Position numbers and translations under genes: made by a program
Assembly (NCBI GenBank): GCA_943367595.1
Contig: CALRJS020000010.1
Location: 33,617 to 97,616 of the forward strand
Source: MW101C3 sp943367595
GTDB lineage: Bacteria > Cyanobacteriota > Cyanobacteriia > PCC-6307 > Cyanobiaceae
Reading direction: 5' to 3'
DNA length: 64,000 nt
Part shown: piece by piece, positions 53,605 through 60,417 of the stretch
Layout: the number at the start of each line of letters is the position of its first letter
Numbering within the stretch: the stretch's first letter is position 1
Notes under the pieces: model-generated
What the model was told of the DNA's origin: nothing
What the model saw: only the letters and a program-made list of their open reading frames with translations
The model's database searches: none

Positions 53605-54060
53605 GACAACCTGATCACCCGGGCCAAGCTCTCGGCGGCCCTGAAGAGCAAGATCGCGCGCGAGAAGCGGCTCTTCTCCACCGTCAGCAAAGCGAAGGCC
53701 GCCAGCACCCTGCAGCAGAAGGGCGGGAACGTGATCAACCAGGAGCAGAGCGCCAAGGTGGCGGGCGAGGCCAGCGAGGCCCTGGGCGTCTTCGAGCGGC
53801 TCAAGAGCTCCAGCGGACCGATCAGCTCTGCGCTTAACCGTGCCGCCGATCGTGTGGAAGCCGGCGAATCAGAGGCGAAGGTGCGGCAGGAGCTGGAGCG
53901 GGATGTCTTCCAGGCGGTGCAGGCCGAGCTGGAGGCGGTGGGGCTGCGCAAGCGGCGCCGCACCGATGCCGAGCCCCTCACGCTGGAGCAGCGCCTCCTG
54001 AACCTGGCCATGGAGACCATGGCCGCCAGCAACCGCCCCCGCTCCCCCCGCCGCCCATGA
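53605..54060 (+). CDS. in-frame continuation of the ParB-like gene after the amber codon
   Basis: Same frame as the preceding gene, 152 codons from the codon after TAG. Residues such as NLITRAKLSAALKSKIAREK and ALGVFERLKSSSGPISSALNRAADRVEAGE look like a continuing helical domain rather than non-coding drift. The first possible independent ATG-type start is the GTG at 53731 (VINQEQSAK). Its stop overlaps the next gene start by ATGA, as other genes in this operon do, implying selection on this frame until recently. Confidence 0.65.
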   Translation, partial: DNLITRAKLSAALKSKIAREKRLFSTVSKAKAASTLQQKGGNVINQEQSAKVAGEASEALGVFERLKSSSGPISSALNRAADRVEAGESEAKVRQELERDVFQAVQAELEAVGLRKRRRTDAEPLTLEQRLLNLAMETMAASNRPRSPRRP

Positions 54061-54386
54061 CCCGCCCCGCCCCACCGGCCAACACCCGCCAGCCCGCGCG
54101 CACTGATGCGGCCCCGATAGACTGGTACAACGTGGTGGTGGAGACCAACGTGATGATCCGTCTGCAGGACGTGAAGCGACGTGCTGACAGCCTGGGTGAT
54201 CGCATCGATGCCGCGAAGCGCAAGTGCGTGACGGGTTACCGCTGCGGCGCGGGCTGCATCTCGATGAACAAGCGCTGCCTGAAGACCCCAGGGTCTCCGG
54301 CAAGCAAGCAGAAGATGAAGCGGGTGCTGGCCCTGGCCGCTGCAGCCTGGGTGATCGCATCGATGCCGCGAAGCGCAAGTGCGTGA
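54057..54386 (+). CDS. Cys-motif protein, 5' part, frameshifted by a tandem duplication
   Basis: Encodes 109 residues. After about 55 residues comes the Cys motif CVTGYRCGAGCISMNKRC and GSPASKQKMKRVLALAA. The frame then leaves the conserved track at the junction of a 155-bp tandem duplication and stops after a meaningless tail (AWVIASMPRSASA). Without the duplication it would continue directly into the 3' part. It is therefore the front part of a broken gene, or an alternative short product. Confidence 0.6.
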   Translation: MTRPAPPANTRQPARTDAAPIDWYNVVVETNVMIRLQDVKRRADSLGDRIDAAKRKCVTGYRCGAGCISMNKRCLKTPGSPASKQKMKRVLALAAAAWVIASMPRSASA

Positions 54387-54500
54387 CGGGTTACAGCTGC
54401 GGCGCGGGCTGCATCTCGATGAACAAGCGCTGCCTGAAGAGCCCCGGCTCTCCGGCGAGCAAGCAGAAGATGCGGCGGGTGCTGGCCCTGGCGGCTGCAG
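54191..54500 (+). repeat. 155-bp tandem duplication inside a Cys-motif gene
   Basis: Two adjacent copies, 54191-54345 and 54346-54500, differ at about eight positions (about 95% identical). Each encodes LGDRIDAAKRK followed by the Cys motif and the SKQKM segment. Because 155 is not a multiple of three, the second copy is in another frame relative to the first, which disrupts the gene. Confidence 0.93.
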
Positions 54501-54754
54501 GCAAAGCGTCGGCGGCCAGCCCGCCGCCATCAGTGGCGGCACAGCCCAAAAAGGCCACCGCCACGCAAGAGCCTGCGAGAAGCAGCAAGCCGCCAAAGGC
54601 AACACCGCAGAAACGGCAGGGCATGCCAGGTCTGCAGTCGACGAACGACTACGAGCAGACCATCCAAGCCTCTGCCACCGATAGGGTGACCGGTTATAGA
54701 GTCATCAAACGGGACGGGAAAAACGTCCACATCTTCGACCTCGACGAATCATGA
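54224..54754 (+). CDS. Cys-motif protein, 3' part
   Basis: The longest frame starts at a GTG at 54224, but the residues before about 54345 are copy 1 read out of frame. Authentic coding resumes at 54346 with LGDRIDAAKRK, CVTGYSCGAGCISMNKRC, a Lys/Pro/Ala-rich linker and a C-terminal domain (STNDYEQTIQASATDRVTGYRVIKRDGKNVHIFDLDES). The original protein was probably about 180 residues, made of the front part at 54057 joined to this end. Its stop overlaps the next gene by ATGA. Confidence 0.55.
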   Translation: MRDGLPLRRGLHLDEQALPEDPRVSGKQAEDEAGAGPGRCSLGDRIDAAKRKCVTGYSCGAGCISMNKRCLKSPGSPASKQKMRRVLALAAAGKASAASPPPSVAAQPKKATATQEPARSSKPPKATPQKRQGMPGLQSTNDYEQTIQASATDRVTGYRVIKRDGKNVHIFDLDES

Positions 54755-54918
54755 GCGCGGATCGCGGCAAGGAGAGGGCGTTCGACGAAGGCTGGGGCCT
54801 GACGCCAAAGGAGAAAGCGCGGCTCGCTGCAGCGAAGGAGAAGGAGAAGGAGAAGGAGCAGCCGCGCGATGCTTCGGCCAAGCTGCCACCCGCTGACACA
54901 AAGAAAGGCCCTGGCTGA
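54751..54918 (+). CDS. small charged protein, 55 aa
   Basis: A 56-codon frame starting by an ATGA overlap at the stop of the Cys-motif gene. It is highly charged, with FDEGWGLTPKEKARLAAAKE and a Lys-Glu alternating run, so probably helical or disordered. Coupling to the previous gene supports translation. Function unknown. Confidence 0.5.
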   Translation: MSADRGKERAFDEGWGLTPKEKARLAAAKEKEKEKEQPRDASAKLPPADTKKGPG

Positions 54919-54927
54919 ACCAGGGCC
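54907..54927 (-). terminator. terminator for the XRE regulator gene
   Basis: Perfect 8-bp inverted repeat (GGCCCTGG / CCAGGGCC) with a 5-base loop. On the minus strand it is followed by TTTCTTT. It lies 45 bp downstream of the regulator stop and overlaps the end of the converging small charged gene. Confidence 0.6.
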
Positions 54928-54972
54928 CGGACCCACACATCCTCTTTGTGCACCTCAACGCTAGGCCTGTGA

Positions 54973-55200
54973 TCACAGCCCCAGCAGCACATTCGGATCG
55001 ATCGCCAGCAGCAGGCAGATCGACCGCAGCTGGCCAGGGTTCGGATCACGCTCCCCCGAACAGATGCGGCTGATGGCGCTGCGGTGGAGCTGCAGCTGTT
55101 CCGCCAGCTCCTTCTGGCTGATGCCCCGTTGCTTCAAGATCACGCCCAGCCGTGCACCCAACAGCCGGCGAACCATCGCGTCCGGCAGGAGTGTCGGCAT
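54973..55200 (-). CDS. XRE-family helix-turn-helix regulator
   Basis: Encodes 75 residues from the ATG at 55200. The Cro/CI-type helix-turn-helix covers most of the protein: RLGVILKQRGISQKELAEQLQLHRSAISRICSGERDPNPGQLRSICLLLAI. It has no C-terminal oligomerisation or protease domain, so it is Cro-like in size. It is divergent from the DUF2213 head gene across 75 bp, which places it to control the head operon. Confidence 0.8.
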   Translation of the reverse strand: MPTLLPDAMVRRLLGARLGVILKQRGISQKELAEQLQLHRSAISRICSGERDPNPGQLRSICLLLAIDPNVLLGL

Positions 55201-55275
55201 GGTGCGTTTATGGCAACCCTGATCACAACATAACGACGGCGCCTGCAACTTCCCGGTAGCTCCTGCTATCTGCCG

Positions 55276-56571
55276 GTGCAGTTCCGTTTCGATCGCTCCA
55301 GCCTCACCGGGAATTGGGTGGAAACCCCTGAGGGCTTCCTGCGCATTCGCGCGACCTTCTCCCGTTCCGGCTGCCAGACCTACACCAACCCGGATGGCAC
55401 GAAGCGGGTCGAATACCGCCCCGATTCGGAGGTGTCCCGCCCGGACTCCCTCCTGTCGATGGGTGGGCTGCCGGTGACCCTGGAGCATCCGCCCCAGCTG
55501 CTCACCCCCGACACCGTCAGGCAATACCAGAGGGGCCATTCCGGCACCCAGGTGGAGTTCACCGATGGTTTCGTGCACGGCACCGTCACCTTGACGGACC
55601 GCGAGGCGATCGAAGCGGTGAAGCGTGGCGATGCCGTCGAGCTCTCCAACGGCTACCGCTGCGAATACGACCCGACGCCTGGTGTGGCCCCCTGCGGCAC
55701 CCGATACGACGGCGTGCAGCGGGACATCTCCGGCAACCACCACGCCGTGACGCGCAAGGCCCGCGCGGGCTCTGAGGTGCGCCTGCACTTCGACTCCGCC
55801 GATGCGGCCGACCAGCCCTGGGTTGGTGTTTCAGATCTCATCCCTTCCTTCGAGGACCCCTCCATGGCCACTTCCCGCCAGCCCGCTTCCGCTCGCACCG
55901 ACGGCACCACCAAGACCACCACCGACAAGGCCAGCACCAAGCCGGCCGCGGCGATGGAAGAAGAGATCGATGAAGACGAGATGGAGGAAGACGAGGAAAT
56001 GGACGGCATGGGCTACGGCAAGAAGCCGCACGCCAAGGGCCGCAAAGACTCCGACTCCACCGCCGGCAAGACCGTTCCCTGGGAGGTCTACAAGTCGACC
56101 GTCGATGATCTCGCCGCCGCTGAGCTGCGCTTCGACAGCCTCACCGAGCAGCTCACCGAGCTGGAGCAGCTGGTCGCCCAGCGCCTCGACTCTGAGCCGG
56201 AGCCCGATCCCGAGCTGATCAACCAGCTGGTGGCCGAGCGGGTTGATGTGCTGGAGAAAGCCAGCGAGCTCACCGGCACCCGCGATCGCCACGACGGCCT
56301 CTCCAACCGCGAGGTGATGGTGCTGGCCCTCGAGGCCGCCGAAGTGCGGATCGACTCGATCGAAGACCGCAGCGACGAGTACATCGCCGCCCGCTTCGAT
56401 GCCGCCTTCGAAGCCGCCGAGAAGGTGCCCTACCAGCCGAACGCTGCCTCCCTGCTGGCCAGCCAGCTGCAGGGCATCACCACCCGTAAGGACGGCGCCG
56501 GTGACGGCATCGCCGAGGCCTCCGCTGCCTACCAGCAGCAGATCGCCAACGCCCACCAGCCCGCCAGCTGA
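55276..56571 (+). CDS. DUF2213 capsid maturation protease-like domain fused to scaffold
   Basis: Encodes 431 residues from a GTG. Residues about 1-180 are DUF2213: LTGNWVETPEGFLRIRATFSR, LPVTLEHPPQLL and DAVELSNGYRCEYD. The His of LEHP and the Ser of LSNGY resemble the His/Ser sites of prohead proteases, so a maturation-protease role is likely. Residues about 197-431 are a Glu/Asp-rich scaffold-like region with a coiled coil (TEQLTELEQLVAQRL). An internal ATG at 55864 with a GAGGA site could produce the scaffold separately. First gene of the head operon. Confidence 0.78.
   Translation: MQFRFDRSSLTGNWVETPEGFLRIRATFSRSGCQTYTNPDGTKRVEYRPDSEVSRPDSLLSMGGLPVTLEHPPQLLTPDTVRQYQRGHSGTQVEFTDGFVHGTVTLTDREAIEAVKRGDAVELSNGYRCEYDPTPGVAPCGTRYDGVQRDISGNHHAVTRKARAGSEVRLHFDSADAADQPWVGVSDLIPSFEDPSMATSRQPASARTDGTTKTTTDKASTKPAAAMEEEIDEDEMEEDEEMDGMGYGKKPHAKGRKDSDSTAGKTVPWEVYKSTVDDLAAAELRFDSLTEQLTELEQLVAQRLDSEPEPDPELINQLVAERVDVLEKASELTGTRDRHDGLSNREVMVLALEAAEVRIDSIEDRSDEYIAARFDAAFEAAEKVPYQPNAASLLASQLQGITTRKDGAGDGIAEASAAYQQQIANAHQPAS
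55864..56571 (+). CDS. possible nested scaffold protein (internal start)
   Basis: An in-frame ATG at 55864 (MATSRQPASAR) is preceded by GAGGA at 55852-55856 with a 7-base gap, a good ribosome-binding site inside the DUF2213 gene. The product would be 235 residues: a disordered Thr/Lys/Ala segment, an acidic run, a coiled coil and a helical tail ending AYQQQIANAHQPAS. This parallels the phage lambda C/Nu3 arrangement, in which the scaffold is made from an internal start within the protease gene. Not proven from sequence alone. Confidence 0.4.
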   Translation: MATSRQPASARTDGTTKTTTDKASTKPAAAMEEEIDEDEMEEDEEMDGMGYGKKPHAKGRKDSDSTAGKTVPWEVYKSTVDDLAAAELRFDSLTEQLTELEQLVAQRLDSEPEPDPELINQLVAERVDVLEKASELTGTRDRHDGLSNREVMVLALEAAEVRIDSIEDRSDEYIAARFDAAFEAAEKVPYQPNAASLLASQLQGITTRKDGAGDGIAEASAAYQQQIANAHQPAS

Positions 56572-56618
56572 CACCCCTCTCTGCTCCCGCCCGCCCCTAA
56601 TCCCTTCGCTTCAGACCC

Positions 56619-57188
56619 ATGCCCCAGACCTATACCAACAACCCCGGCACTGGCTCCCAGACCGGTGTGGGCCGCGACTACCCGATGCAGATGAACATCG
56701 GCCGCATCGGCGAGCTGGCGGACATCTCCAACAGCACCATCATTTCCGGCAACAACGAAACCGCCGCCCGCATCGGTTTCGGTCTGCCCCTGGCCCGCAA
56801 CGGCTCCGGCGTGCTGCCCAACTCCGTGCAGGTGGCGGCGGCCGCCGGCGCGATCCTCGGCCTCTCGGTGCTCACCGATGTGCACGAGGTGTCCCACCGA
56901 CAGGCCGCCGTTCCCTACGCCGAGGGCATTGAGCCGAACGATGCGGTGAACATCCTGAAGGTGGGCGCCATCTACCTGGACGTGTTCCAGGCCGTCGCCG
57001 TTGGCCAGCCCCTCCGCTACTACCGCACCGGCATGAACGCGGGCCGCTGGGGCACCGCCGCCGCTGCTGGCGTGAGCCTCGCTCTGGCGGCAGGCAACTG
57101 GGAGATCGAGCGCGGTGCTGCAGCCAATGGCCTGCTGATCCTGCGCGTCAACGCCCCCGGTGCGCTGACCTTCACCGCTGACGTCTGA
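56619..57188 (+). CDS. capsid decoration/cement protein
   Basis: Encodes 189 residues. The beta-rich sequence with RDYPMQMNIGRIGELADISNSTIISGNNE and GAIYLDVFQAVAVGQPLRYY resembles phage structural cement proteins (Gp24-like). It sits between the protease/scaffold gene and the major capsid gene, the usual place for a decoration protein that stabilises the expanded head. Confidence 0.65.
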   Translation: MPQTYTNNPGTGSQTGVGRDYPMQMNIGRIGELADISNSTIISGNNETAARIGFGLPLARNGSGVLPNSVQVAAAAGAILGLSVLTDVHEVSHRQAAVPYAEGIEPNDAVNILKVGAIYLDVFQAVAVGQPLRYYRTGMNAGRWGTAAAAGVSLALAAGNWEIERGAAANGLLILRVNAPGALTFTADV

Positions 57189-57243
57189 TCCCGAACCACA
57201 AGCCGATCCCCATCACCCCCCTGCCCTCCCGGAGACACGACCA

Positions 57244-58179
57244 ATGAGCCACCGCATGGACGACGCCTACCAATCCGGGGCGTTCCTGGCCGACCAGTTG
57301 CAGCACATCATCCCTGGTGTGCTGCGCAAGCCCTACGCCGAAATTGTCTACCCCCGAATCTGCCCGGTCAGCTTCGAGGTGAACCCCGGCGCCACCTCGA
57401 TCAAGCGCACGATCTGGGACCGCACCGGCAACTTCGACCTCATCTCTGATGCGGCCGATGACCTGCCGCGTTCCGGCGTGCGGGTGGGTGAGATCGTCAA
57501 CGAGATCCGCGAGTTCGGCGGCGCCTTCGACTACACCCAGTCCGAACTGCTGTCCGCAAAGATGGCTGGCGTTGCGCTCACCACTGAGCGGGCCGATGCC
57601 GTGCGCGATGCCTACGAGCGTCGCAACAACATCACCTGCCTCTTTGGTCGTGCCGGCACGGGCCTGCGCGGCATGCTCAACCACCCCGCCATCGACCGTG
57701 TGGTGGTGACGGGCAACGCCAACGACGCCTGGTTCAACGACGCAGGCACCACCCCTCAGCAGATGCTCGACCTGCTGAACTTCGGTGTCACCCAGATGCG
57801 GGTGAACTCGAAGCAGATCGAAAGCCCCAACGCGGTGCTGATAGGCGAATCCGACCACCGGATCGTCAGCACCACCTGCCGCTCCAGCACCGACAACACC
57901 ACGGTTTTGGAGCTGTTCATGAAGATGAACCCCACGATCACCTCGGTGGAGCCGATCAACGAGCTCGACCCGGCGAACTCCGGCGGCTTCCTCACCGCTC
58001 GCCGGATGCTCTTCTACCGGAAGGATCCGACCAAAGGGAAGTTCCACATCCCCCTGCCGCTCACCTTCCTGCCGCCCCAGCCGCGCAATCTCAAGTTCGT
58101 CGTGCCCTCGATGAGCAAGATCGGCGGCTTCATCCCCGACTATCCCCTCGCCTTCCTCTACATCGAAGACGGCGGCTGA
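57244..58179 (+). CDS. major capsid protein, DUF2184 family
   Basis: Encodes 311 residues, a usual length for HK97-fold capsid proteins of this family. Features include DDAYQSGAFLADQLQHIIPGVLRKPYAEI, TSIKRTIWDRTGNFDLISDAADDLPRSGV, and the C-terminal MLFYRKDPTKGKFHIPLPLTFLPPQPRNL. DUF2184 proteins form the capsid shell of several tailed phages. It follows the decoration gene by 55 bp. Confidence 0.8.
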   Translation: MSHRMDDAYQSGAFLADQLQHIIPGVLRKPYAEIVYPRICPVSFEVNPGATSIKRTIWDRTGNFDLISDAADDLPRSGVRVGEIVNEIREFGGAFDYTQSELLSAKMAGVALTTERADAVRDAYERRNNITCLFGRAGTGLRGMLNHPAIDRVVVTGNANDAWFNDAGTTPQQMLDLLNFGVTQMRVNSKQIESPNAVLIGESDHRIVSTTCRSSTDNTTVLELFMKMNPTITSVEPINELDPANSGGFLTARRMLFYRKDPTKGKFHIPLPLTFLPPQPRNLKFVVPSMSKIGGFIPDYPLAFLYIEDGG

Positions 58180-58234
58180 TCACAGCTGATCGCTGTCCAC
58201 ATCCTCCTGTGCACCTATCCCCACCTGGTTCCTC

Positions 58235-58741
58235 ATGACCACCACCCATCCCCCCGCTCCCACCACGACCGACGACGCCCCTGCAGTTGAGGCCAAGGCC
58301 AGCGGCCGCAAGAAGGCCGCCGCTCCCGTCCAGCTGGCGGTGATCTACACCCCCGAGCAGAACGAAGCGTGTCTTCAGTCCTGCCGTGGTGGCTCCCTCT
58401 CCTGGGCCTTCGGTCCTGTCACTCAACCCACCACCCTGCGCATCAACCCGGGCCTCAACGGCCCGATCGATCGCGATCTGTGGGAACGCGCGAAGGAACG
58501 CCCCGACACCCAGGTGCTGATGGGCCGTGGCCTGATCCAGGAGATCGAGCTGGTTGATGGCGCCACCACCGATGACGGCGAACTCACCCTCGGCGCCGTC
58601 ACGGTGCCGGTGGCGATCCGCCTGATCTACGGCTGCCGCAACATCGACCGGCTGGAGCGCTGGCTGCGCCAGGAAGACCGCGTCCAGGTGCGGCAACGCA
58701 TCGGTGAGCGGCTGGCGGAGATCAAAGCCGGCCAAGCCTGA
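58235..58741 (+). CDS. phage protein between capsid and connector genes
   Basis: Encodes 168 residues: a Thr/Pro/Ala-rich, probably disordered N-terminus (about 45 residues), then a compact domain with VQLAVIYTPEQNEACLQSC, RINPGLNGPIDRDLWERAKERP and RLEKWLRQ-like RLERWLRQEDRVQVRQRI. No family recognised with confidence. Its stop overlaps the DUF4054 gene start by 1 bp. Probably an accessory head protein. Confidence 0.5.
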   Translation: MTTTHPPAPTTTDDAPAVEAKASGRKKAAAPVQLAVIYTPEQNEACLQSCRGGSLSWAFGPVTQPTTLRINPGLNGPIDRDLWERAKERPDTQVLMGRGLIQEIELVDGATTDDGELTLGAVTVPVAIRLIYGCRNIDRLERWLRQEDRVQVRQRIGERLAEIKAGQA

Positions 58742-59049
58742 TGGCAGTCCCCACCCTGCCGGAACTGCTGGACCGCTTCCCTGAGCTGGCGGTTCACACC
58801 CCAGCCCAGCTGGAGGCGGCCCTGCTCACGGCCAGCCGCCGCTGCAGCGAAGCCGTCTGGGGGGAACTGCACAGCGATGGGGTGGGGCTCTATGCCGCGC
58901 ACCTCATCGCCGGCCGGGTGAGGGAGGTGGGGGCTCAGGTGGGCCAGGCCGCACCTTCCGCCGGCAGTGGCCTGATGAGCACCTACTACGGCCAGCAGTT
59001 CACCGAGCTGCAGGCCTGCCTACCGCACACCTGTGGCTTCGCAATCTGA
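58741..59049 (+). CDS. DUF4054 head-tail connector protein
   Basis: Encodes 102 residues. The DUF4054 pattern is visible: an N-terminal helical bundle (LPELLDRFPELAVHTPAQLEAALLTASRRC), a central LYAAHLIAGRV and the end GLMSTYYGQQFTELQ. Members act as head completion or adaptor proteins. The start overlaps the previous gene and the stop overlaps the next, each by 1 bp. Confidence 0.7.
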   Translation: MAVPTLPELLDRFPELAVHTPAQLEAALLTASRRCSEAVWGELHSDGVGLYAAHLIAGRVREVGAQVGQAAPSAGSGLMSTYYGQQFTELQACLPHTCGFAI

Positions 59050-59480
59050 TGACCGTCACCCCCCAGCCAGCTGCTGCCTACGGCAACCTCGCCAACGCCA
59101 CCCTGGCGTTCGAGGTGGCCGGCGCTGCGCTGACTGAGGACCCGGAGACCGGCAACCAGGTGGCGGCCACGGAGGTGATCAACTACCTGGCCACTCTGCG
59201 GCTCAACCGGGGCCGCTGGGACAAGCAGGTAGGCGTCGACGAGAGCACGTTCCCCTGCACCGGCCGTCTGCTCAGCCCTGCCACCCTCGATCCCCGCATC
59301 GTCGGTGGCAGCAAGGCGGCGGCGGTGATCAACGGCCGCCGGGGCCGCTTCGAGCTGCAGGAGGACCTGGGCGCTCCCCTCGGTGCCATCCCGCTGCTGC
59401 GGCAGGAGATCAACGGCACCTTCCGCGTCACCGGAGGCCGCGGCGAGGTGCCGCCACGTCCTGCGGGGGGACCCTTGTGA
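59049..59480 (+). CDS. putative head-closure or joining protein
   Basis: Encodes 143 residues, beta-rich, with ANATLAFEVAGAALTEDPETGNQVAATEVINYLATLRL and FELQEDLGAPLGAIPLLRQEINGTFRVTGG. Position (after the DUF4054 adaptor, before the gp10-like gene) and size suggest a head-closure or stopper protein. No firm family match by eye. Coupled by overlaps on both sides. Confidence 0.5.
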   Translation: MTVTPQPAAAYGNLANATLAFEVAGAALTEDPETGNQVAATEVINYLATLRLNRGRWDKQVGVDESTFPCTGRLLSPATLDPRIVGGSKAAAVINGRRGRFELQEDLGAPLGAIPLLRQEINGTFRVTGGRGEVPPRPAGGPL

Positions 59481-59929
59481 TGCTGGACGAACGGGCACTG
59501 CGGGAGGTGATGCGAGAGGCCTGGGAGCGGTTCTCCGCTCACGTGGACTCCGAGCTCACCCGCCACATCACCGAACCGAAGTGGGCCTGGCCGAGGGGCG
59601 AGAGCCCCCGCGACATCGTCGACATCGGCGACCTGCGCAACAGCCAGAAGATGGAGATCGACCCCCGCCCTGGGGTGCTGATCACCAAATACCGCTACGG
59701 CGCCCGCCATGCCGCCCCGGTTCACGACGGCGCCGTGTTCAAGGCCACTGGACCTGATGGTCTGCCCCGCACCATGCAGGCCCGGCCCTGGACCCGGGAG
59801 CTGATGAAGGACCGGGTGCGGCTGCAGAAGACCTTCAGGCTGCACTTCACGCTCGCGGCCAAGCGGCGCCTCGCCGCTGGCGGCGGTGGCGCCCCCCGGG
59901 CCCTGCCCCCAGCTGGAGGTGCCTCATGA
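59477..59929 (+). CDS. HK97 gp10-like tail completion protein
   Basis: Encodes 150 residues from a GTG (an ATG follows at 59480). The features RALREVMREAWERFSAHVDSELTR, DIVDIGDLRNSQKMEIDPR, and the ARHAAPVHDGAVFKATGP loop with the later ARPWTRELMKD are typical of HK97 gp10/neck proteins, which have a conserved Y-A-x-x-V-H loop. A basic, Gly/Ala-rich C-terminus ends the protein. It overlaps neighbours by 4 bp. Confidence 0.65.
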   Translation: MMLDERALREVMREAWERFSAHVDSELTRHITEPKWAWPRGESPRDIVDIGDLRNSQKMEIDPRPGVLITKYRYGARHAAPVHDGAVFKATGPDGLPRTMQARPWTRELMKDRVRLQKTFRLHFTLAAKRRLAAGGGGAPRALPPAGGAS

Positions 59930-60363
59930 CCCAGGCACGTTGCCAGGTGGAGCTGGGTGCCACCGTCCGGCAGGTGGCAGATGAACTGCGCGAGCTGTTC
60001 GGCCCCTACCTCGGCCAGTACCAGCGGCCCGGCGGCCCACCGATCCAGGCCTTCTGGACGGTGGGCAAGGGGCAGGTGCGGCCCAGCTGGACCGCCACCG
60101 GCATCGAAGCCGTGCTCACCAACGCGCCGGAACGCGAGCTGCTCGGTCCCGCCACCAGGGCCATGGCCACCATGCGCACCTGGACCCTCACCTTCACCCA
60201 GTTCGACACCAGCAGCGACCTGGAGGAGATCCGGCTGCTGGCGTTCCGCGCCTGGCCCACGGCGCAGCAGCGCCATCAGGTGCAGACGGACGACACCTAC
60301 GAGCGACTCATCCTGGAGTTGCCCGATCCCATCTATGTGGCCGCGCTGGCTCCCTCCGGTTGA
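59926..60363 (+). CDS. putative tail terminator protein
   Basis: Encodes 145 residues. The domain is alpha/beta, with ATVRQVADELRELFGPYL and WTLTFTQFDTSSDLEEIRLLAFRAWP. Its place directly before the tail tube gene and its size match tail-terminator or tail-completion proteins, which cap the tail tube at the head end. Family match is by position more than motif. Confidence 0.5.
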   Translation: MTQARCQVELGATVRQVADELRELFGPYLGQYQRPGGPPIQAFWTVGKGQVRPSWTATGIEAVLTNAPERELLGPATRAMATMRTWTLTFTQFDTSSDLEEIRLLAFRAWPTAQQRHQVQTDDTYERLILELPDPIYVAALAPSG

Positions 60364-60417
60364 TCCAGCTGCCACCACTGTTCACCCCCTCCCAACCCCT
60401 GACCCAAGGACACCGTC

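Noticed and set aside
54224..54345. N-terminal part of the frame starting at 54224
   Set aside because: This part is the first repeat copy read out of frame (MRDGLPLRRGLHLDEQ); it is not an authentic protein segment.
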